Positions 14,864 through 21,550 of a DNA stretch of 21,550 nucleotides are shown here, in pieces. The position numbers were made by a program, and so were the translations under genes. The DNA is from JBNJEA01 sp051745395 (GTDB lineage: Bacteria > Desulfobacterota > Desulfobacteria > Desulfobacterales > Desulfosalsimonadaceae), in contig JBNJEA010000049.1 in NCBI GenBank assembly GCA_051745395.1, positions 1 to 21,550 of the forward strand, written 5' to 3'. The notes under the pieces were generated by a model, which did not search any database, had not been told where the DNA came from, and worked only from the letters and a program-made list of their open reading frames with translations. Every line of letters starts with the position of its first letter. Position 1 is the stretch's first letter.

Positions 14864-17800
14864 TCATGAATTGTCGTGGGGTTTCATCGGAGAAATCATG
14901 GTAATGCGGCAGCCGCTGCCCCGTGTGGAATTGATTTCCAGCCGTCCGCCCTGGTGAGCCAGCCGTTCCCGGATGGAAAACAGGCCGAAGCCCCCTTTTT
15001 TGCTGCTGCTTTCCGGTGCTTCCGGATTGAATCCAACACCGTCGTCTTCAATGGCCAGACGGATTTGCTCGCCTTCGCGGGCAATGGAAATGGTGACTGC
15101 CGTGGCACCGGCATGTTTGACCACGTTGAAAAGCAGTTCCCGGGCCGCCTGGAACAGCAGCACGCGAAAGCTTTCATCCAGGGGTTTGTCCTGCATGTCG
15201 TCGATGATCGATACCGTGATGGGGTGCCGGGCCCGGGTCTGTTCGGCAAGCCAGTCAAGGGCGGCTTCGAGTCCCAGATCGTAGAGTATCGGCGGGCTGA
15301 GTTCAAAAGTCAAGCTCTGGGTATCGGCAATCGACTGCTCGATCAGACCGTAGATATCCTCCGTGATGCCGGCGGATTCGGCATCTCCGTTGTTCTGGTT
15401 TTGCAGCAGGCGAAGCTTCATGGATGCGGTGGTCAGCGCGTGGCCGATTCTGTCATGAAGCTGGGTGGCCAGACGCCGGCGTTCGCGTTCTTCGGCCAGC
15501 GAAAGTTCGGAGGACAGGGATCGAAGTTGGGCCTGGTATCGCAACGAGTCCGCCTCCCGCTGACGGGTGACTTCCCGCAGTTGCTTTTCATTGGCGGTCA
15601 CATTTTCGTAAAGCCGCGCGTTTTCCAGGGAAATGGCGGCCTGGGAGGCGATTAGCTGCAACACTTCGATCCGCGACGGGGTAAAGACCGCCGGTGCCAT
15701 GTGGTTTTCCATGTACAGCACGGCGACGAACCGGTTCTGGCGGATGACCGGCAGGCAGAGCACGGACCGGGGCTGATGCGTTTTGACGTAGGCATGGTCG
15801 GCAAAATCCCGGTGTTCGACGGCATCGTCGATCACCATGAGCCTGCCGGTCCGCCGGACATAATGCAGGACCGGGAAAAACTGTTCGATGCGGCTGTCCG
15901 CGGCGATGCCGTTATAGATCCGGGCCGAGGAAAAATGTACCCCGTGTTCGGCCTCCAGGTACAGCCGTTCGGCTTTTACGGTGAAAAAACGCGTCAGGGT
16001 GGCCCCGGCGGTTTCCAGCACGATCTGCATCAACTTGTTTAACAGGTCGGCCGGCACGATCTGGGTGGAAATGGCCTGAAGGGCTTCCACGATGGCGGCA
16101 AAATCGATGGGATCGAATGTGGACATCGTTTTGTCCGGCAACCGGCCGCCGGAAACTTCGGGAAAGCGCGTTTCCAGGGACTCGGCCTTGGCAAAAGCCC
16201 CCCATTTCCGGTAGGCGTCCCGGGCTGCGGTCAGGCATGTCCGGGCGTTTTCGTCAAACTGTTGATGAAGATAAAATGCGCCGGCCAGCTCGCTGGCAAT
16301 GGCATAGATGTGGATAAACCCGTTTTCCCGGGCGGATTTTGCCGCCTGGTGGTAAAGCGACATGGCGGCCATGCCGCGGCCGGAGAGTTTTTCCAGTTCG
16401 GCTGCGACCAGCAGGTGTTTGTGCCGGAAATTTTCGGGGCATTGTCGGGCCATGGCGCCCAGCTTGTCCCGGCAGCGTTGGATGCGGCGCCGGTAGATGC
16501 GCTGCCGGGGTTTTGCGGCATCGGCATATGCCGCCGCCGTGGCCAGGGCAAAAAAGAAATAAAACTCGGGAACGATGATGGTGCCCAGGTGATAATGCAG
16601 CAGTTTTTTCACCTTGGCCCCGGCTTGTAAGGCCTTTTGCCGGTCGCCCATGATGTAGTGCAGGCGGAGTTTCAACAGGTGGTGGCGCAGCAGGATCACC
16701 GGAATGGCATCTTTTTCCATATTGCTGCAATGACGGGCTTCCGCAAAGTCGGCATCCTCCATGGTATGGCCGTGAGCGGTTTTGCCCGTAAGGCATCGGA
16801 CAAACTGGCGGGCGGATATCAGGTAGTTTAGCGCACCGGCGTCGCCGGAGTTGCGGACAAATTCATGGTAGCGCCTGCATTCGTCTTCCACGGAATCCAG
16901 CGGGGCGCCGCTGGCCATCCGGAAAATAATCACGGACTGGATGTGGTATACCGCGTAATTGGTGTCGCCGGTTTCCAGTGCGGATTTTATCCCCTGTTGA
17001 TGATGGGCCAGTCCCTTTTGAATCGGCTCACACCAGATGCTGATGCCGCTTCCGTAAAACAGCAGCAGCTTGGGGGTCAACGCGGGCGAGCCGAAGGCTT
17101 CATTGGCGCGAAAGGCCAGATCGCCGAATTGTTTTCCCGTGTCGTGGTTTTTGAAAATGGCGCACGTGGCGGCCCCGTAGATCATGTAGCCGAAAGGCGC
17201 TGCCGGGGAGTTGCCGTATTTGAGCGTAAAATCGATCACCTGTAACGAGGCGGTGATGGCAAAGTACGGACTGCGCAAAAAGGCGGAAAAACAGAGATGA
17301 ATCAAAATGTTCATGGCCAGCAGCCGGCGGCGGTCATCCATTTGGGGCAGTGCCAGCAATTGATCCATATCGTAATGCTTCAAATGCCGTTTGGCGGTCA
17401 TCATCTGTTTTAATACCGATATCCGGATGCTTCGGCCGGTGAGGTGGACCCCGAGCAGCCGCAGTCCGGTTATCCCCATCCGGATGGCCTCATCGTGTTC
17501 GGCCCGGCTGGCGAGCATGATCATTTTCAGCCGGTAGATTTCGGCCCGGTCTTCATCGGTTTCGGCATGGCGGAGCAAGACCCGGGAAAGGGTCTCGGCC
17601 CTATCCGGGTTCAAATCCAGGTAGTGGCATTCCATCTGCCCTTTGACCAGGGCATACATCCTCGGGTAATGTGTTTGCCAGGCCGCTTCGGGCAAAAGGC
17701 TTTCGCCGGTTTCAAAATAGGTCAACGCCTGGGTATAGGCCCGGGCCGCCATGGCCTGCTGACCGGCCTGTTGGTTGAGGCGGGCGATGCGGGTTTGTTC

Positions 17801-20080
17801 TTTTGGGTCCGGGATTTTGGATGTGCCGGCATTGAAATGATTCACGATTTCAAAAATCCGGTTGGGTATCTGGTCCGGCGGGGTTTTTGCAAGCAAATGG
17901 CGTCCGATATCGACGTGGCGCTGCTGTTTTTCTTCTTCGTCAATGCCGGTGTACAGGGTTTGCCGGAGCTTGTCATGCTGGAAATCAAACCGGATGTTTT
18001 CCGGCGTTGCAATGCGTGCGCCCGCATCGCCGGACATGGGGGGCATATGCCGGATCAAAAGGTTGTGCAAAAGATGGTAGCCGGGTTTTGATACGGAAAT
18101 AAATCCTTTGTCCACGGCCGTCCACAGGTCAAAGACTGTATCGATGAGCGGTTTTTCGGACACGGCGCAAAGCCGTTGCAGGTCGAACCGGTTGCCGATG
18201 CAGGCCGCGATCTGCAATGTGGTTTGGGTGCTATCCGGCAGGGTGCGGATTTTTTCGGCCATGAAGGCCACCACGTTACGGGCCATGGCCCTGCCCCGGA
18301 TGCCTTCCGTATCCCATTGCCAGCAGCCGGTTTCAAACCGGTAACGCAAAAGGTTTTCGGCGTAGAGCTCCGCTATGAATTGTTTGACAAAGAATGGATT
18401 GCCGCCGGTTTTTTCATAAATGAGCCCGGAAAGCCCGGAAACATCGGTTTCGGTCTTTTTCAGAGATGCGGCGATCAATCGACCGACATCTTCCCGGCCC
18501 ATGTTTTCGAGGGCGATCGGGACAACCGGGGTGCCGTGGTGTTGGATATGCTCGATGGCTGCCGGCAGGGGGTGGTTTGCTGCGGTTTCGTTCTGCCGAT
18601 AGGCGCCGATAAAAAGAATGTGGCGCGCGGGGCTTTTGGTAAAAAAGGTCGCCATTTGCTCCAGGCTGGCGCTGTCGGCCCACTGCATGTTATCGATAAA
18701 TATCACCAGCGGATGTGCCGGGGTGCCGAAGGCCCGGAAAAATTTGTCAAAGGTCAGCGTAAAACGGTTTTCGGCGTCGGCCGGGGAAAGCTCGGCGACT
18801 TCGGCCGGGGTGCCGATAATGTATTGCAGCTCCGGGATGATGGTGGTGATGATGTCGGCATTGGCGCCGAGGGCGGAAAGCAGGCGCTTGCGCCAGGCCT
18901 CGACCTGACCGGCGCTTTCGGTTAAAATCTGCCCGATCATGCGGCCGAAGGCGTCAATGAAAGCCGAGTAGGGAATGTTTTGTTGCAGTTGCTCAAACCG
19001 GCCGGTGATAAAATAGCCTTCGTTTTCCATGACGTAAGACTTGAAAGACTCCACCAGCCGGGTTTTGCCGACACCCGGGTAACCGGAAATCATGACAATG
19101 CCGGCCTTGCCCTCACAAACCCGTTCGAATTCCTGGCAAAGGGTGCGCAACGGGTCTTGCCGGCCGTAAAGCGCATCGGACAGGATCAGCGTTTCCGGGG
19201 CGTCGTGTCGGCCGGGGGAAAAAGCGGAATCGAGGTGGCCGGCCGATTTGAGTTGTTCCAGGCAGCGGGCAAGGTCAGCGCGGATGCCGTATGCGCTTTG
19301 GTATCGGGATTCCGGGGGTTTTTCCATCAGCCGCATGACAATATCGGAGACCGGTCCGGGAATCTCGGGCCGGATTTGGGCCGGCGGTACCGGTTTCTGG
19401 GCGATGTGGCCGTGTATGATTTCTTTTGCCCCGCCTTCACAAAAGGGGGGCTTTCCGGTGAACAGGGCGTAAAGGACAATGCCCATGGAATAGAAATCGG
19501 TTCGGAAATCAGCCGACCGGTTCATCCGGCCGGTCTGCTCCGGGGACAGGTAGGGCAGAAAGGCGGCCGGCATGTTTTCCTGCTGTTGGTCGGTCAAAGG
19601 GCCGGGCAGAATTTCAGGCGGTGCGAACCCGTTGACGATCACCCGGCCGGATTCGGCATGAAGGCGGACCGTATCTCCGGTCAATCCGTGGTGTACGACC
19701 CCGGCCTTGTGCAGATCATTGACGGCGGCGGCGAGCTGGACAGCGATTTCAAGACTGTTTTCGAGGTCCGCCCGCCTGTTTTCATATTCTTCGGCCAACC
19801 GGCGGCCCTCCACGGGATCCGAGACGATCAGGATCCCGGTCCGGGAGCCGTCCTCGATTTTTTTTACTGCGTGAACGGGGACAACATGGGGGGAATCCAC
19901 CGAGGCAAGGGCCGCATAGAAGGACAAAAGCGCGTCGTGGTCCGGCCGCTGCTGCCAATCCACCGGAAAGAATTGAAAGGCCGCCGGCTGATCGGTCCGG
20001 ATATGCCGGGCATAAAACCGGTCGGATGCATCCGGATTTTCCGTGGGGTCCAGGATTTCATATCCCGGCAGCAAGATCAT
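14864..20080 (-). CDS. Giant hybrid sensor: pseudokinase - AAA ATPase - helical repeats - GAF - histidine kinase, 1738 aa
   Basis: The architecture matches the HstK-like 'Ser/Thr kinase / ATP-binding / sensor histidine kinase' proteins. In order: a Ser/Thr-kinase-like domain (about 1-275); an AAA-type ATPase with Walker A GYPGVGKTR (Lys339) and Walker B VIFIDNMQWAD (Asp463); a long alpha-helical, TPR-like region (about 700-1320); a GAF domain (about 1346-1490); a short coiled coil; a HisKA_3 domain with phospho-acceptor His1542 in RRLATQLHDRIGHAL; and an HATPase domain with ARELLFNVVKHAG, EDDGVGF and GGFGLFSIRERL. The kinase-like domain is catalytically degenerate: HRD is HHG (130-132), the following Asn is Thr137, DFG is NGF (150-152), and no ATP-binding Lys or Gly loop is seen, while YLSPEQTGRMNRS and DFYSMGIVLY persist. 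There is no signal peptide or membrane helix, so it is cytoplasmic. AGGTG precedes the start. Its likely target is the NarL-type regulator encoded next; the signal is unknown. Confidence 0.95.
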   Translation of the reverse strand: MILLPGYEILDPTENPDASDRFYARHIRTDQPAAFQFFPVDWQQRPDHDALLSFYAALASVDSPHVVPVHAVKKIEDGSRTGILIVSDPVEGRRLAEEYENRRADLENSLEIAVQLAAAVNDLHKAGVVHHGLTGDTVRLHAESGRVIVNGFAPPEILPGPLTDQQQENMPAAFLPYLSPEQTGRMNRSADFRTDFYSMGIVLYALFTGKPPFCEGGAKEIIHGHIAQKPVPPAQIRPEIPGPVSDIVMRLMEKPPESRYQSAYGIRADLARCLEQLKSAGHLDSAFSPGRHDAPETLILSDALYGRQDPLRTLCQEFERVCEGKAGIVMISGYPGVGKTRLVESFKSYVMENEGYFITGRFEQLQQNIPYSAFIDAFGRMIGQILTESAGQVEAWRKRLLSALGANADIITTIIPELQYIIGTPAEVAELSPADAENRFTLTFDKFFRAFGTPAHPLVIFIDNMQWADSASLEQMATFFTKSPARHILFIGAYRQNETAANHPLPAAIEHIQHHGTPVVPIALENMGREDVGRLIAASLKKTETDVSGLSGLIYEKTGGNPFFVKQFIAELYAENLLRYRFETGCWQWDTEGIRGRAMARNVVAFMAEKIRTLPDSTQTTLQIAACIGNRFDLQRLCAVSEKPLIDTVFDLWTAVDKGFISVSKPGYHLLHNLLIRHMPPMSGDAGARIATPENIRFDFQHDKLRQTLYTGIDEEEKQQRHVDIGRHLLAKTPPDQIPNRIFEIVNHFNAGTSKIPDPKEQTRIARLNQQAGQQAMAARAYTQALTYFETGESLLPEAAWQTHYPRMYALVKGQMECHYLDLNPDRAETLSRVLLRHAETDEDRAEIYRLKMIMLASRAEHDEAIRMGITGLRLLGVHLTGRSIRISVLKQMMTAKRHLKHYDMDQLLALPQMDDRRRLLAMNILIHLCFSAFLRSPYFAITASLQVIDFTLKYGNSPAAPFGYMIYGAATCAIFKNHDTGKQFGDLAFRANEAFGSPALTPKLLLFYGSGISIWCEPIQKGLAHHQQGIKSALETGDTNYAVYHIQSVIIFRMASGAPLDSVEDECRRYHEFVRNSGDAGALNYLISARQFVRCLTGKTAHGHTMEDADFAEARHCSNMEKDAIPVILLRHHLLKLRLHYIMGDRQKALQAGAKVKKLLHYHLGTIIVPEFYFFFALATAAAYADAAKPRQRIYRRRIQRCRDKLGAMARQCPENFRHKHLLVAAELEKLSGRGMAAMSLYHQAAKSARENGFIHIYAIASELAGAFYLHQQFDENARTCLTAARDAYRKWGAFAKAESLETRFPEVSGGRLPDKTMSTFDPIDFAAIVEALQAISTQIVPADLLNKLMQIVLETAGATLTRFFTVKAERLYLEAEHGVHFSSARIYNGIAADSRIEQFFPVLHYVRRTGRLMVIDDAVEHRDFADHAYVKTHQPRSVLCLPVIRQNRFVAVLYMENHMAPAVFTPSRIEVLQLIASQAAISLENARLYENVTANEKQLREVTRQREADSLRYQAQLRSLSSELSLAEERERRRLATQLHDRIGHALTTASMKLRLLQNQNNGDAESAGITEDIYGLIEQSIADTQSLTFELSPPILYDLGLEAALDWLAEQTRARHPITVSIIDDMQDKPLDESFRVLLFQAARELLFNVVKHAGATAVTISIAREGEQIRLAIEDDGVGFNPEAPESSSKKGGFGLFSIRERLAHQGGRLEINSTRGSGCRITMISPMKPHDNS

Positions 20081-20144
20081 GAAAACACCTGCGTATTTTT
20101 CGTCCCTATGATCGCTTTATTTTAACTCGACAGTCCAAAGTTCT

Positions 20145-20236
20145 GTCATTCCTGCGAAGGCAGGTCTCAGTTCAAGGCTTTAGCCGCAATCTATAACTCA
20201 TCGATTATTCTGGATTCCCGCCTTCGCGGGAATGAC
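20145..20236. repeat. Mini inverted-repeat element (GTCATTCC...GGAATGAC type)
   Basis: The left copy, at 20145-20170, starts GTCATTCCTGCGAAGGCAGG. The right copy, at 20210-20236, reads on the minus strand GTCATTCCCGCGAAGGCGGG followed by AATCCAG. Each copy is itself a hairpin (CCTGC-GAAG-GCAGG; CCCGC-CTTC-GCGGG), and together they form inverted ends around about 40 bases of AT-richer sequence. This sequence type is a common dispersed intergenic repeat in Proteobacteria (from memory). It occupies most of the gap between the peptidase stop and the giant kinase start. Confidence 0.8.
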
Positions 20237-20299
20237 TTCGAGAGACAATGCGGTTTCTTTTTAAAATCAACAACTTAAACAAAATTTTTGACTTTCAAG

Positions 20300-21550
20300 T
20301 TATTTTAAAAACATGCCGATAAAACAGCCGCCGCCGCCGCCGCTGGAGCTTTCCTGCTTTTTCGAGAATGCGGCGGAAATCGTGTGATCCTCGGTCACAT
20401 CGGAGAAGCGGTATTGCGAAACCGCCCCCTGGGATTGGCCGTCGACTTCGACGTCGGCGATTGTATAGCCGGAGGCCGCCTGAATGGAAAAGGTTTCGTC
20501 CTTTCCGTCAAAAACAGGGACTATGCCGGACGGGGAGATGGTGCCCCCGGCGCCGGTTTCCGCCGTTACGGTAAAAGCGCTCACCTGCTGGGTGTCGTCC
20601 CGGAATACGGCGAGGTTTGTGGCCGGATCGCCGATGAGGTTAAAGGAGATAAACACCTTATCCGATGCCCCCTGGTAATACGAGTCGATTTTGGCGCCGG
20701 TGGTCAGGGCGCCGAGGTTGTTTTGCCTTTCCAGAAACAGGCCGGAAAACAGGCTTTTGCTTAACCGGGCATGCTCCCACTGGTGGGACAGGCCGCTGGG
20801 GGCAAAGCCGGCGATCGCCCCGCCCCGGGCGGGCATCACCCATTGTTCGGCCAAACTGTAGTGATGCGATTGGCCGAAATAGCCGTTTAAACAGTTCAGC
20901 GCCAGCACGAAAGGCGGATTCCCCGTGTTGTTGAAATGGTCGATATCCGACGGCTCCAGGATAAAATCGCCGCCGCCGCCGGGCTCCACCCCCCATCGCC
21001 GGACGTCGCCGTGGCCGGTGTAGGTGGCCATGAGCATGCCGGCATCGATTTTCGATACAATGTCGTCGGTGGCCGCAGAGGCTGGTTCGTAATCGCGTGC
21101 GTTGACGAAATGCGGTGTGAAGGAGGCGGGCAGGTAGCCGGCCAGTTCGCTGTTTAAATTTTCAAATGCCGGTTCGTCGTCGTCTGCGACAAAAAGGGCC
21201 TGTTCGGATGCGGCGGTCTCCGATGTTTCGTACCGGACGATTTTATGGACCATGTCCGTGACCGTATCGGCATCGGCTCCCGGCAGGCGGCCGATATATA
21301 CGTCCGGTATGCGGTCGTTGCCCTCAACGCAGGCATACCAGTTGTCCGAAGGGGTCAGGCCGAGTTCGGGGGTGTGGCTTAAATAAACGGGAACGATGTT
21401 TTTCTTGTCCGTTTCGAAATAATTGCGGTAATCGAGGTTGGCATCTCCGACTAGCAGGACGTGTTGCGGCTGCGGCTGCCAGTTGGAATAGGCGTATGCC
21501 AGAAAATCCTTAATGGCTGCGGGGTCGAAGCGGCCGCCGGAAAAGGCGTC
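20300..21550 (-). CDS. Gingipain-like C25 cysteine peptidase, C-terminal 416 aa (5' end outside window)
   Basis: The frame is open to the window edge, so an internal ATG at 21253 is not the start. The edge part reads HVLLVGDANLDYRN, then LTPSDNWYACVEG and DVYIGRLPGADADTV, all typical of the C25 fold. The catalytic His is in ATYTGHGDVRRWG (window residue 180) and the nucleophile Cys in ALNCLNGYFGQ (residue 220), so the peptidase looks active. An Ig-like segment follows, and then a 'divergent InlB B-repeat' type domain (GGTISPSG ... GYTIADVEVDGQS ... DHTISAAFSK). The end is a Ser/Gly linker GGGGG followed by CFIGMFLK and the stop. This is a short version of the CFI-type cysteine tail, which suggests export and surface handling. 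A secreted or surface protease is expected; the signal peptide lies outside. Confidence 0.9.
   Translation of the reverse strand, partial: DAFSGGRFDPAAIKDFLAYAYSNWQPQPQHVLLVGDANLDYRNYFETDKKNIVPVYLSHTPELGLTPSDNWYACVEGNDRIPDVYIGRLPGADADTVTDMVHKIVRYETSETAASEQALFVADDDEPAFENLNSELAGYLPASFTPHFVNARDYEPASAATDDIVSKIDAGMLMATYTGHGDVRRWGVEPGGGGDFILEPSDIDHFNNTGNPPFVLALNCLNGYFGQSHHYSLAEQWVMPARGGAIAGFAPSGLSHQWEHARLSKSLFSGLFLERQNNLGALTTGAKIDSYYQGASDKVFISFNLIGDPATNLAVFRDDTQQVSAFTVTAETGAGGTISPSGIVPVFDGKDETFSIQAASGYTIADVEVDGQSQGAVSQYRFSDVTEDHTISAAFSKKQESSSGGGGGCFIGMFLK

Noticed and set aside
18980..20125. Plus-strand open frame of 381 codons opposite the giant kinase N-terminus
   Set aside because: Composition is an antisense shadow; the minus strand encodes a coherent kinase-like and AAA domain there.

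Overview
The window looks like a GC-rich chromosomal segment from an anaerobic deltaproteobacterium-type organism, most likely Desulfobacterota (inference). The clues are an Lrp/AsnC-type protein resembling the siroheme decarboxylases AhbA/AhbB, two stand-alone radical SAM proteins, a very long HstK-type signalling kinase, a C25 peptidase with a Gly-rich C-F-I tail, and a degenerate 7-bp tandem repeat beside a gene end. No tRNA, rRNA, CRISPR array, transposase or phage gene was seen.

Layout from left to right. (1) 1-263: C-terminal part of a CheW chemotaxis adaptor. A perfect 19-bp inverted repeat sits on the first base of the window and is probably a contig-end artefact. (2) 264-900: a leader with two hairpins, then a small conserved hypothetical gene. 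(3) 1239-2693: monofunctional heme catalase, ending in a strong terminator-like hairpin and a heptamer repeat. (4) 2849-5774, minus strand: glucokinase, glucose-6-phosphate isomerase, and a previously unmarked small membrane-protein ORF broken by a one-base frameshift. (5) 5908-6922, minus strand: rhodanese-like membrane-anchored protein and a MauE/DoxX-type membrane protein. (6) 7061-10043, plus strand: MtnA, an AhbA/AhbB-like protein and a B12-binding-type radical SAM protein. (7) 10057-12980, minus strand: a radical SAM protein with CX4CX2C spacing, then transketolase. (8) 13200-14018: a membrane fatty-acid-hydroxylase/sterol-desaturase family protein, followed by a clear intrinsic terminator. 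(9) 14186-20080, minus strand: a two-component pair made of a 1738-residue pseudokinase/AAA/helical-repeat/GAF/histidine-kinase protein and a NarL-type response regulator. (10) 20145-20236: a mini inverted-repeat element of the widespread 'GTCATTCCCGCGAAGGCGGG' type. (11) 20300-21550: the C-terminal part of a gingipain-like C25 cysteine peptidase running off the window.

Functionally, glk, pgi and tkt supply the upper sugar-phosphate and pentose-phosphate steps. MtnA handles methylthioribose-1-phosphate (or 5-deoxyribose-1-phosphate) salvage, a by-product pathway relevant to cells that use many radical SAM enzymes. Catalase indicates exposure to oxygen, and the di-iron hydroxylase-family protein may point the same way. 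The most unusual items are the kinase domain that has lost its catalytic residues inside an otherwise intact signalling giant, the frameshifted small ORF behind pgi, the uncharacterised mtnA/ahb-like/radical SAM cluster, and the short CFI tail on the peptidase.
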